The notes beneath the pieces were generated by a model that saw only the letters and a program-made list of their open reading frames with translations, did not search any database and was not told the DNA's origin. Below, piece after piece: positions 9,625 through 18,536 of a stretch of DNA of 64,000 nt. The DNA is taken from positions 372,001 to 436,000 of the forward strand of contig JAKOVB010000089.1 in assembly GCA_029782295.1 (NCBI GenBank), in the 5' to 3' direction. The DNA is from Pseudomonadota bacterium (GTDB lineage Bacteria; Pseudomonadota; Gammaproteobacteria; Burkholderiales; Methylophilaceae). A program made the translations under genes and the position numbers. Within the stretch, counting starts at the first letter, position 1; the number at the start of each line of letters is the position of its first letter.

Positions 9625-10713
9625 ATGAACACCCCGCACCAACCTGCTACAGACGATGTCCGCATCAAGGAAATCAAGGAACTCGCGCCACCTTCGCGCG
9701 TGCTCGCCGAAGTATCGGCCAGCCCCTTCACGACCGACAACATCGTCAACACCCGCCAGGAAATCCATCGCATCCTGCACGGCGCGGACGACCGCCTGCT
9801 GGTGATCATCGGCCCCTGCTCCATCCATGACCATGACGCTGCGATCGACTACACCAAGAAGCTGCTGGAGCAGCGCAAGCGCCTCTCGGCCGACCTGCTG
9901 ATCGTGATGCGCGTGTATTTCGAGAAACCCCGCACAACCGTCGGCTGGAAAGGCCTGATCAACGACCCGCACCTGGATGGCAGCTTCGCCATCAACGAAG
10001 GCTTGCGCCTGGCACGCCGCATCCTGGTCGACATCAACGAACTCGGCATGCCCGCCGGCGCCGAATTCCTCGATGTGATCACGCCGCAGTACACGGCTGA
10101 CCTGGTGTCCTGGGGCGCCATCGGCGCTCGCACGACCGAAAGCCAGGTTCACCGCGAACTGGCTTCCGGGCTATCCTGTCCGGTTGGCTTCAAGAATGGC
10201 ACCGACGGCAACATCCGCATCGCGGTCGAGGCGATCAAGGCGGCCGCCAGCCCCCATCACTTCCTGTCCGTGACCAAGGCCGGCCATACCGCCATCGTAT
10301 CCACGTCGGGCAACGAGGACTGCCATGTCATTCTGCGCGGCGGCAAGCACCCCAACTACGATGCGGCCAGTGTCGATGCAGCCTGCAGCGACCTGGGAGC
10401 TTCAGGTCTGGCGCCGCGAGTCATGATCGACTGCTCTCACGCCAACAGCCGCAAGAATTACAAACAGCAAATGGATGTTGCGCGTGACGTGGCTGGACAA
10501 CTGGCGGCGGGTGACCAGCGCATCTTCGGCGTCATGGTCGAATCCCACCTCAACGAAGGCCGCCAGGACCTTGAGCCCGGCTGCACCCTCGAATACGGCA
10601 AGTCCATCACCGACGCATGCCTGGGATGGGATGAAAGCGTACGCCTGCTGGAAACCCTGGCAGAAGGCGTTCGTGCAAGACGCAAAGTCAACGCGGAAGA
10701 AGAGGACGAATAA
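9625..10713 (+). CDS. aroG: 3-deoxy-7-phosphoheptulonate synthase (DAHP synthase, class I)
   Basis: Condenses PEP with erythrose 4-phosphate, the first shikimate step. The 362-aa product has the class I motifs GPCSIHD, MRVYFEKPRTTVGWKG, GARTTESQ and DCSHANSRKN (metal and substrate residues). Length matches AroF/G/H-type enzymes of about 350 aa. Which aromatic amino acid inhibits it cannot be read from sequence, so the aroG symbol marks the family rather than the isozyme. Monocistronic. Confidence 0.92.
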   Translation: MNTPHQPATDDVRIKEIKELAPPSRVLAEVSASPFTTDNIVNTRQEIHRILHGADDRLLVIIGPCSIHDHDAAIDYTKKLLEQRKRLSADLLIVMRVYFEKPRTTVGWKGLINDPHLDGSFAINEGLRLARRILVDINELGMPAGAEFLDVITPQYTADLVSWGAIGARTTESQVHRELASGLSCPVGFKNGTDGNIRIAVEAIKAAASPHHFLSVTKAGHTAIVSTSGNEDCHVILRGGKHPNYDAASVDAACSDLGASGLAPRVMIDCSHANSRKNYKQQMDVARDVAGQLAAGDQRIFGVMVESHLNEGRQDLEPGCTLEYGKSITDACLGWDESVRLLETLAEGVRARRKVNAEEEDE

Positions 10714-10768
10714 CCCGCTGTAGGAATGAGGCTGCCTTGATATACTCCTCGCAGGTGACTTGAAAATC

Positions 10769-13267
10769 ATGGCAGCCAATTCTCATATCGACCATTCCCC
10801 TGAAGCCGTTGCCTCAGGGGAATTCCTATACGGCGCGTTGATCGACGCATTGCCGCTTCGTGCATTCATCAAGGACCGAAACTCGGTTTATCTTGCCTGC
10901 AACGCTCTCCTCGCGCTGGATTATGGCCTTCCGAAGTACCAGATCATCGGTCGCAGGGATGATGCCTTTTTTCCGCCTGCATTGGCCCGACGCTACCAGG
11001 AAGATGACCGACGCCTGATGGAAAACGGCTCCACAGAAACCTTCGAGGAACCCTATCAGCGCGATGGCCAGGAGAGATGGATCCGTACCACCAAGCAACC
11101 CCTGAGAGGCAAGGATGGCAGCATTCTGGGCATTATCGGCTTCTTCGAGGACATCACCGATCAGGTGGGAATTTCCAGGAGCCTGGCGATCTCCGAGTCC
11201 AACCTGAAAGAAGCCCAGCGCCTCAACCAGATCGGCAGCTGGGAACTTAACCTGCGTTCGGGCGAGCTTTTCTGGTCGGATGAAATCTTCCGCATTTTCG
11301 AAATCGATCCACAGCTGTTCGGTGCCAGTTATGAGGCTTTCCTCAACGCCGTACATCCGGACGACCGCGACCTTGTCAACAGGAGCTACTCCGACTCGGT
11401 CCGGGATCGCACCACATACAGCATCAGCCATCGCCTGCAGATGGCTGATGGTCGTATCAAGTTCGTTCAGGAGCGTGGAGAAACCATTTACGATGAGAGC
11501 GGCACGCCCATCCGCTCGGTAGGGACCGTTCAGGATATCACGGTCCAGAAGGAGGCTGAAAGCCAACTCGCCCTGATGGCCAAGGTGTTCGAGCACAACC
11601 AGCAGGCGGTGATCATTACCGATGCCGACAACAGGATTGTCAGGGTTAACCGCGCATTTACCCTGTTGACAGGCTACGCCGCCCACGAAGTCGAAGGCAG
11701 GGATCCCAAGCTTCTGGCATCGGACAAAACTCCACCAGAAACTCATCGAGAAATGTGGGACTCCCTTTCCAGGACAGATTATTAGACCGGTGAAGTCTGG
11801 GACAGGCGCAAGGATGGCAGCGTTTACCCGAAGTGCCTTACGATCTCTGTCGCACGCGACAAATCTGGCAACATTACCAACTATATCGGGAACTTTCACG
11901 ACATTACCGAGCGCAAGCTTTCCGAAGAACAGATCCGTTATTTCGCGCATCATGACTCCCTGACCGGATTGCCCAATCAGTATTCGTTGACTGCGCGCAT
12001 GGAGCAACTGATTGCCAACGCGGTACGCTCTCTCACCGGCATTTCCGTCATGTTTCTCGACCTGGACCGATTCAAATCGATCAATGACACGCTGGGGCAC
12101 CATGTCGGCGACCGCCTGCTGCTGGACGTTTCCGGCAGGCTCATGCAATGCCTGCGCGAAAACGATATCGTTGCACGCCTTGGTGGAGACGAGTTCGTGG
12201 TGGTACTACCGGGCTCCTCGGATGTCGTCACGGTTTCCCATATCGCAAACAAGATCCGGGATGCACTCAATGCGCCTTTCGAGATCGATGGCAACAATAT
12301 TTTCACATCGCCCAGCATCGGCATCAGCCTTTATCCCAAGGATGGCACTACTGTCGACCTCCTGATGAAGCATGCAGACACGGCCATGTATTCGGCAAAA
12401 CAGGATGGAAGAAACCAATTCCGTTTCTTCTCCGCCGAAATGAATGCATCGCTGGAAGAACGCCTGTCCATCGAGAAAGACTTGAGAGACGCCGTTTCCT
12501 TGAATGAATTCAGCCTGCATTACCAACCCATCATCAATGCCGGAGATGGAAGAATCGATGCGCTGGAAGCACTGATTCGATGGAACAAACCAGGCAAGGG
12601 TCTGATTCCCCCGGACAAATTCATTCCCGTCGCAGAAGAATCCAGCCTGATCTTGCAGATCGGGAACTGGGTGATTCAGGAAGCGTGTCGTCAACTTGCA
12701 ACCTGGCATCGCTCGGGACTGGATCAGATCAGGCTATCCATCAACCTTTCCACGCGCCAGTTGCGCCAGCCCGACCTGGCTTTCGTGATCGGTGAAATCA
12801 TACGCAACAATGATCTCAACCCAGCCATGCTCGAATTTGAAATTACCGAGACAGCGGCCATGGAGAATGCCGAACAGACCCGCTATGTGCTGTGGGCGCT
12901 CAGGGGCGTGGGGGTGCGTATTGCCATCGACGACTTCGGTACCGGCTACACCTCGCTGAACTATCTCAAGCTGTTTCCGGTGCAGCGCCTGAAAATCGAC
13001 CGAACGTTTGTCAAGGATATCCTCACGGACGCTAACGATGCGGCGATTGCCACTGCCTCGATCTCCCTGGCGCACAGCCTGGGTCTGGATGTCGTGGCAG
13101 AAGGCGTCGAGAATCGGGAACAACTGGCTTTCCTGAAGAAACACCATTGCGACAACGTGCAGGGGTACCTGTTCGCCCGTCCCTTGCCGGCAGCCGAAAT
13201 CCAAGCCCTGCTGGAAGAGAATGACGGCCAGTTTTTCCTGCCGGGCGAAGGCTTCTTCGACATCTGA
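10769..13267 (+). pseudogene. PAS-PAS-PAS-GGDEF-EAL cyclic-di-GMP protein, interrupted by in-frame TAG
   Basis: One frame of about 832 codons encodes three PAS domains, a GGDEF domain (RLGGDEF, with an RxxD inhibitory site five residues before it) and an EAL domain (EALIRW, DDFGTGYTSL), a bifunctional diguanylate cyclase/phosphodiesterase. A TAG at 11783-11785 cuts it inside the third PAS, in ...RTDY-stop-TGEVWDRRKDG. Relatives usually have Trp after Y/W here, so TGG to TAG is the simplest cause. Both catalytic domains lie after the stop. No good restart site is seen downstream. ATG 10769 is preferred over TTG 10760 because AGGTGA lies 11 nt before it. Sequencing error cannot be excluded. Confidence 0.85.
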
Positions 13268-13353
13268 AGATTTTCGTCCAAATTCTCGAACAAAAATCTT
13301 ACTTGAGTCGTATAATGCCCCCTCATTTTCAGTCACTTACATAACATACGACG

Positions 13354-13926
13354 ATGAGCATCAAATCCGATAAATGGATCCGCCGCATGGCGGAACAGCA
13401 TGGCATGATCGAGCCGTTCGAACCGGGTCAGGTGAAGGAAGCCAACGGCCACAAACTGGTTTCCTACGGGACCTCCAGCTACGGTTACGACATACGCTGC
13501 TCCAGCGAATTCAAGCTGTTCACCAACCTCAACAGCACCATCGTCGACCCCAAGAATTTCGACCCGAACTCCTTCGTCGAGGTCAATGCGGACTACTGCA
13601 TCATTCCGCCAAACTCGTTCGCGCTGGCACGTACCGTGGAATACTTCCGCATCCCGCGCAACGTACTCACGGTGTGCCTCGGCAAGTCGACCTATGCCCG
13701 CTGCGGCATCATCGTCAACGTGACCCCCTTCGAACCGGAATGGGAAGGCTACGTGACCCTCGAATTCAGCAATACCACGCCGCTGCCGGCCAAGATCTAC
13801 GCCAACGAAGGCTGCGCACAGGTGCTGTTCTTCGAAGCCGATGCCGATGACATTTGCGAAACCTCGTACAAGGACCGCAACGGCAAATACCAGGGCCAGC
13901 ACGGCGTGACCCTGCCCAAGATTTAA
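13354..13926 (+). CDS. dcd: dCTP deaminase
   Basis: Converts dCTP to dUTP for thymidylate supply. The 190-aa product has the family segments [18 protein letters not shown] (catalytic region) and [27 protein letters not shown] box lies at 13311-13316, about 38 bp upstream. Followed by a small ORF and a PLP decarboxylase. Confidence 0.96.
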   Translation: MSIKSDKWIRRMAEQHGMIEPFEPGQVKEANGHKLVSYGTSSYGYDIRCSSEFKLFTNLNSTIVDPKNFDPNSFVEVNADYCIIPPNSFALARTVEYFRIPRNVLTVCLGKSTYARCGIIVNVTPFEPEWEGYVTLEFSNTTPLPAKIYANEGCAQVLFFEADADDICETSYKDRNGKYQGQHGVTLPKI

Positions 13927-13937
13927 TCGGTCACGTC

Positions 13938-14165
13938 ATGAGCACGGACATTTCCGACATCGTCTGGCGCGGCCCGCAAGGCGAACTCATCGCCTGCTTC
14001 GAAAAGAACAAGGTCATGCGCGAGAATCTGCAGGAAATCCGTCAGATCTGTCAGGATGCACTCGAAGATGCCGTTCTGATGGGCTGCGACGAACAGCAGT
14101 TTCGCGCTGCGCTGACCGACCTGATTGCCGATCTGGTCAACCCATACCTCCCGCACGAATCCTAA
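13938..14165 (+). CDS. Small acidic protein of unknown function, dcd-linked
   Basis: A 75-aa ORF 11 nt after dcd and 13 nt before the decarboxylase, in the same direction. It is soluble, acidic and predicted mostly helical (NLQEIRQICQDALEDAVLMG), with two cysteines and no known motif. Tight spacing and codon use like its neighbours argue it is real. Earlier in-frame starts lie inside dcd and were discarded. Confidence 0.65.
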   Translation: MSTDISDIVWRGPQGELIACFEKNKVMRENLQEIRQICQDALEDAVLMGCDEQQFRAALTDLIADLVNPYLPHES

Positions 14166-14178
14166 GAGGGGCTGCCCC

Positions 14179-16407
14179 ATGAAATTCCGATTCCCTGTCG
14201 TCATCATCGACGAAGACTTCCGTTCCGAAAATGCGTCCGGCCTCGGCATCCGCGTGCTGGCCAAGGCCATCGAGGAGGAAGGTTTCGAAGTGCTCGGGAT
14301 CACCAGTTATGGTGATCTGACCTCATTCGCACAACAGCAAAGCCGGGCATCCGCGTTCATCCTGTCGATCGACGATGAGGAATTCGTCGGCGAATCCAAA
14401 ACTGCGCTCGCCACGCTGCGCAAGTTCGTCGAGGAAATCCGTTACCGCAACGAGGAAATCCCCATCTTCCTGCATGGCGAAACCCGCACCTCGCGCCATA
14501 TTCCGAACGATGTGCTGCGCGAACTGCATGGCTTCATCCACATGAACGAGGATACGCCCGAGTTCGTAGCACGGTATATCGTGCGTGAGGCACGAACCTA
14601 TCTGGACTCGCTGCCACCCCCGTTCTTCCGCGCGCTGACGCATTACGCCGCCGATGGCTCCTATTCCTGGCACTGCCCCGGCCATTCCGGCGGCGTCGCC
14701 TTCCTGAAGAGCCCGGTCGGCCAGATGTTCCACCAGTTCTTCGGCGAAAACATGCTGCGCGCTGACGTCTGCAACGCCGTGGACGAGCTGGGCCAGTTGC
14801 TTGACCACACCGGCCCGGTCGCAGCCTCCGAGCGAAACGCTGCGCGTATTTTCCACAGCGATCACCTGTATTTCGTCACCAACGGCACTTCGACTTCCAA
14901 CAAAATTGTCTGGCACTCGACAGTGGCGCCCGATGATATTGTTGTCGTGGACCGCAACTGCCATAAATCGGTGTTGCACTCCATCATCATGACCGGCGCG
15001 ATCCCGGTTTTCCTGATGCCGACCCGCAACCATTTCGGCATCATCGGACCGATCCCGAAAGAGGAATTCGAGTTCGAGAACATCCAGAAAAAGATCGAGA
15101 AAAACCCCTTCGCCAAGGACAAGAACGCCAAACCGCGCGTGCTGACCATCACCCAGTCCACCTACGACGGCGTGCTGTACAACGTCGAGGAAATCAAGGA
15201 GATGCTGGACGGCAAGATCGATACCCTGCATTTCGATGAAGCCTGGCTGCCGCACGCCGCATTCCACGACTTCTATGGCGATTACCACGCCATCGGTGCC
15301 GATCGCCCGCGCTGCAAGGAATCCATGGTGTTCTCCACGCAGTCCACGCACAAGATGCTGGCCGGCCTGTCACAGGCGTCCCAGATCCTGGTGCAGGATG
15401 CCGAGAACAACAAGCTGGACCGTGACGTGTTCAACGAAGCGTACCTGATGCACACCTCGACCAGCCCGCAATACTCCATCATTGCCTCGTGCGACGTCGC
15501 TGCGGCCATGATGGAGCCGCCTGGCGGCACCGCACTGGTGGAGGAATCCATCGCCGAGGCTCTGGATTTCCGCCGTGCCATGCGCAAGGTGGATGAGGAA
15601 TGGGGTGCGGACTGGTGGTTCAAGGTATGGGGGCCGGACGACCTGTCCGAGGAAGGCATCGAAGAACGCGCTGCCTGGATGCTCAAGACCAAAGAGCGCT
15701 GGCACGGTTTCGGCAAGATGGCCAAGGGCTTCAACATGCTGGACCCGATCAAGGCCACCATCATCACCCCCGGGCTGGACGTGGACGGCGCCTTCTCCGA
15801 CGAGTTCGGCATTCCTGCCGCCATCGTCACGAAATACCTGGCCGAACACGGCGTCATCGTCGAAAAGACCGGCCTGTATTCGTTCTTCATCATGTTTACC
15901 ATCGGCATCACCAAGGGCCGTTGGAATACCATGGTGGCCGCGCTGCAACAGTTCAAGGATGATTACGACAAGAACCAGCCGTGCTGGAAGGTGCTGCCGG
16001 AGTTCGTCGCCAAGCATCCGCGCTATGAACGCGTCGGCCTGCGCGACCTGTGCAGCCAGATCCACAACGTCTACAAGGCCAACGACGTGGCACGCCTGAC
16101 CACCGAGATGTATCTCTCGGAAATGGCCCCGGCCATGAAGCCGTCAGACGCTTTCGCGAAGATGGCGCACAAGGAAATCGAGCGTGTGGAAATCGATGCC
16201 CTCGAAGGCCGCGTCACTGCGGTGCTGCTGACCCCCTACCCGCCGGGCATTCCACTGCTGATTCCTGGCGAGTGCTTCAACGCCACCATCGTCAACTACC
16301 TGCGCTTTGCACGTGAGTTCAACACCAAATTCCCAGGCTTCGAAACCGATGTCCACGGCCTGGTGAAGAGTGAAGAAGGCAAGTATTACGTCGACTGCGT
16401 CGCCTGA
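14179..16407 (+). CDS. Orn/Lys/Arg decarboxylase, fold-type I PLP enzyme
   Basis: A 742-aa cytoplasmic PLP enzyme of the AdiA/LdcC/SpeC family. It has an N-terminal receiver-like wing domain (about 1-130, IDEDFRSENASGLG), the PLP core with HCPGHSGG, the Asp of LHFDEAWLPHA, and the Schiff-base Lys in STHKMLAGLSQ, then the C-terminal domain. Arginine decarboxylase is the likeliest activity, but lysine or ornithine cannot be excluded. AGAGGGG precedes the chosen start; the upstream frame overlaps the small ORF. May provide acid resistance or polyamines. Confidence 0.9.
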   Translation: MKFRFPVVIIDEDFRSENASGLGIRVLAKAIEEEGFEVLGITSYGDLTSFAQQQSRASAFILSIDDEEFVGESKTALATLRKFVEEIRYRNEEIPIFLHGETRTSRHIPNDVLRELHGFIHMNEDTPEFVARYIVREARTYLDSLPPPFFRALTHYAADGSYSWHCPGHSGGVAFLKSPVGQMFHQFFGENMLRADVCNAVDELGQLLDHTGPVAASERNAARIFHSDHLYFVTNGTSTSNKIVWHSTVAPDDIVVVDRNCHKSVLHSIIMTGAIPVFLMPTRNHFGIIGPIPKEEFEFENIQKKIEKNPFAKDKNAKPRVLTITQSTYDGVLYNVEEIKEMLDGKIDTLHFDEAWLPHAAFHDFYGDYHAIGADRPRCKESMVFSTQSTHKMLAGLSQASQILVQDAENNKLDRDVFNEAYLMHTSTSPQYSIIASCDVAAAMMEPPGGTALVEESIAEALDFRRAMRKVDEEWGADWWFKVWGPDDLSEEGIEERAAWMLKTKERWHGFGKMAKGFNMLDPIKATIITPGLDVDGAFSDEFGIPAAIVTKYLAEHGVIVEKTGLYSFFIMFTIGITKGRWNTMVAALQQFKDDYDKNQPCWKVLPEFVAKHPRYERVGLRDLCSQIHNVYKANDVARLTTEMYLSEMAPAMKPSDAFAKMAHKEIERVEIDALEGRVTAVLLTPYPPGIPLLIPGECFNATIVNYLRFAREFNTKFPGFETDVHGLVKSEEGKYYVDCVA

Positions 16408-16423
16408 CGATCAAGCTGGAATT

Positions 16424-16459
16424 AAAAAGCCGGTACTCCTTTCGGGATACCGGCTTTTT
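16424..16459 (+). terminator. Rho-independent terminator after the decarboxylase
   Basis: Twelve-bp stem AAAAAGCCGGTA / TACCGGCTTTTT with a 12-nt loop, 16 nt after the stop. Symmetric A/T runs allow bidirectional use, so it can also end the minus-strand cytochrome/ccm run. Confidence 0.92.
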
Positions 16460-16465
16460 GCATAC

Positions 16466-16885
16466 TCAAGGCCTTGGGTTTGCTTGGAACTCAGTATTTG
16501 TAATATGGCATTCGTTGCAATCCTGAGGCAGAATTTCTGAGTGGTCACGCTGCATGCTCGGGTATCTACCATTCATATGGTTATAATTTCGTAGTGGCAC
16601 CCAGGACTTGTTGAAATGGCAGGTACCGCAGTCCTTGGTGGTCAGGAAGTGGTTGAGCGGTTTCTTTTCCGCGTCCAGGCTGTTGGCGCCGTGGCAGGAT
16701 GTACAGGTCTGGCCGGGCTCGGCATCCTCATGGATTTCCGCCGGGGTTGGCTGGATCACGACCTTTTCGGGCACATCCACCGGACTGACATCGATGCGTT
16801 TCTGCTTGCTGTCAGCGGCTGACGACAAGCCAGGCAGGATCGCCAGCGCCAGCAGGCACACCATCAAACGTAAGCTCTTCATCAT
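16466..16885 (-). CDS. Periplasmic tri-haem cytochrome c
   Basis: A 139-aa protein with a signal peptide (about residues 1-24) and three haem motifs: CTSCH, CGTCH, CNECH. The segment H-F-L-T-T-x-D-C..CH, then Y-x-H, then Y-P, then D-C-x-x-C-H-I-x-N-x-E resembles the C-terminal end of the giant cytochrome at 25951, so both may belong to one family of haem domains. It is the last gene of the run, 9 nt after ccmI. AAGGAG is upstream; an adjacent second ATG (16882) is an equally good start. Electron partner unknown. Confidence 0.85.
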   Translation of the reverse strand: MMKSLRLMVCLLALAILPGLSSAADSKQKRIDVSPVDVPEKVVIQPTPAEIHEDAEPGQTCTSCHGANSLDAEKKPLNHFLTTKDCGTCHFNKSWVPLRNYNHMNGRYPSMQRDHSEILPQDCNECHITNTEFQANPRP

Positions 16886-16894
16886 GCGCTCCTT

Positions 16895-17590
16895 TTACTT
16901 GCCTGCACTCATCAGGCGTTTTGCCTCGGCAATGCTGCCGGTCGCTTCCTTGGTGCGCTCGGCATCCAGGCCAGGGACCTTGAGGATTTTTTCCCAGCTT
17001 TCAATCGCCTTGGGGTAATCCTTGCGATTGAATGCCATGGTCGCACGCAGCATCAGCGCCTTGACGTGATTGGGATCCAGCGCCAGCGCCTGGTCGATCA
17101 GGGATTCCGTCTCCTTGTCGAACTTGCCGCCGTCGCTCATGGCCAGCGCATCGGCATAATCCGCCAGCAGGTGCGGGTCCTTGGGTAGCAGTGTGGATGC
17201 CTTTTGAAACGCTGGCAAGGCATCCTTGTAGCGTTTCACCTCAACATAGGTCCGTGCCAGGAGCGCCCATCCCTCGGCGTTATCAGGGTTGGCCTTGAGT
17301 TTTTCAGCCAGACGGTCCGCCAGTTTCCCGAGGTCCATGTTCATCACATCCGGCTTGGGATGCCCTTCCGGCATGTTGCCTGCCATGGGAGGCATGGGAG
17401 GCATGGGAGGCTGGGTGGCGGCGGTTGGCGTTCCAAGTTTCTGGTATCCCAGCACCGCCAGCAGCGGCACGCCCAGCACGAGTCCCGCGATCAACAGCGG
17501 CTTACGCCCCACGCCCGGCTTGATCACCGGCATTAATACAAATGCTAGTGCCAGCACAGACATCAGGCCTACCAGTATCCAGAACGTCAT
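16895..17590 (-). CDS. ccmI: Cytochrome c maturation protein CcmI (TPR)
   Basis: A 231-aa protein with two N-terminal membrane helices (about 3-22 and 31-50), a Pro/Met-rich linker (about 60-78) and a TPR domain (about 90-225). CcmI holds apocytochrome c for the CcmF/CcmH haem lyase. It is shorter than the E. coli fused CcmH by lacking the CcmH part, which is a separate gene here. Start overlaps the ccmH stop (ATGA). Confidence 0.9.
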   Translation of the reverse strand: MTFWILVGLMSVLALAFVLMPVIKPGVGRKPLLIAGLVLGVPLLAVLGYQKLGTPTAATQPPMPPMPPMAGNMPEGHPKPDVMNMDLGKLADRLAEKLKANPDNAEGWALLARTYVEVKRYKDALPAFQKASTLLPKDPHLLADYADALAMSDGGKFDKETESLIDQALALDPNHVKALMLRATMAFNRKDYPKAIESWEKILKVPGLDAERTKEATGSIAEAKRLMSAGK

Positions 17591-18009
17591 GCTTCTTCTC
17601 CCTCTTCGTTATCATCCGGTAATTGTGCGTTGCGTTTCCGCAGGGTAAACCACAGGCCACCCAGGCCAGCCAGCAACAACAGGCCGGGGCCGACCCAGAG
17701 CAGCGCGGTCTGGGGTTTCATGGGGGGGCGGTAACGAACGAAGTCGCCATACCGCGCCACCAGGTAATCGGTAATTTCCTTGTCCGTCATGCCCTTGGTG
17801 ATCAGTTCACGAATCTCGCGACGCAGATCTTCGGCCAACGGGGCGCTCGAATCAGCCAGCGTCTGGTTCTGGCACACCAGGCAGCGCAGTTCCTGCGACA
17901 GCGATTTCAGACGTGCTTCGATCGCCGGATCATCTCCCAGCGGACGGGCTTCTGCACCTACAAGCAAAGGGCTCAGTAACAGCAGAATGACCATCAGTTT
18001 TTTCATCAT
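17587..18009 (-). CDS. ccmH: Cytochrome c maturation protein CcmH (thiol reductase)
   Basis: A 140-aa protein with a signal peptide, the redox motif LRCLVCQNQT (about residues 41-50), an amphipathic helical region (IRELITKGMTDKEI) and a C-terminal membrane anchor. It reduces the apocytochrome CxxCH thiols with CcmG and CcmF. ATGA overlaps on both sides. Confidence 0.96.
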   Translation of the reverse strand: MMKKLMVILLLLSPLLVGAEARPLGDDPAIEARLKSLSQELRCLVCQNQTLADSSAPLAEDLRREIRELITKGMTDKEITDYLVARYGDFVRYRPPMKPQTALLWVGPGLLLLAGLGGLWFTLRKRNAQLPDDNEEGEEA

Positions 18010-18536
18010 TGCAACCCTTTCACCAGCGGCATGATCTTGTCGCGCAGCGCTTCTTCAGTGATCGGGCCGATCTGCTTGTAACGGATCACCCCGGCCTTGT
18101 CGATGACATAGGTCTCAGGGACACCATAGACACCGTAATCGATCCCGACACGGCCGTCGGCATCGGTCGCGACCAGTTTGTAGGGATTGCCGGCCTGGGT
18201 TAGCACGCCGTTGGCATCGGCATCCGTATCCTTGTAGTCAAGGCCGATCAGCGGTACTGCATTCTGCCGGGACATTTCCATCAGGAGCGGATGCTCTTCA
18301 CGGCAGGCACTGCACCAGGAAGCCCAGACGTTGAGCAACCACACCTGGCCACGCATGTCTTCCGGCGAGAAAGTCTTGTCCGCTGCGCCCAGTTGCGGCA
18401 ATCGAAAAGCAGGTGCGGGCTTGTTGATGAGCGGAGACGGCACCTCGCGCGGGTCCAGTTTGAGCCCGGCCGCGAAGAAACCGACCAGGATCAGGAAAAT
18501 GGCCAGCGGCAGCAAAAATTTCATGGAACCCTTCAT
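18006..18536 (-). CDS. ccmG: Thiol:disulfide interchange protein CcmG/DsbE
   Basis: A 176-aa membrane-anchored periplasmic thioredoxin with active site WCSAC and a cis-Pro segment (GVPETYVID). It keeps CcmH and apocytochrome cysteines reduced. The start at 18536 overlaps the ccmF stop (ATGA); an internal ATG at 18524 is the alternative. Confidence 0.95.
   Translation of the reverse strand: MKGSMKFLLPLAIFLILVGFFAAGLKLDPREVPSPLINKPAPAFRLPQLGAADKTFSPEDMRGQVWLLNVWASWCSACREEHPLLMEMSRQNAVPLIGLDYKDTDADANGVLTQAGNPYKLVATDADGRVGIDYGVYGVPETYVIDKAGVIRYKQIGPITEEALRDKIMPLVKGLQ

Noticed and set aside
11783..11785. TAG read as pyrrolysine or programmed readthrough
   Set aside because: Other genes in the window end in TAG (folA and the oxidoreductase), no Pyl genes are seen, and the position fits loss of a conserved Trp.
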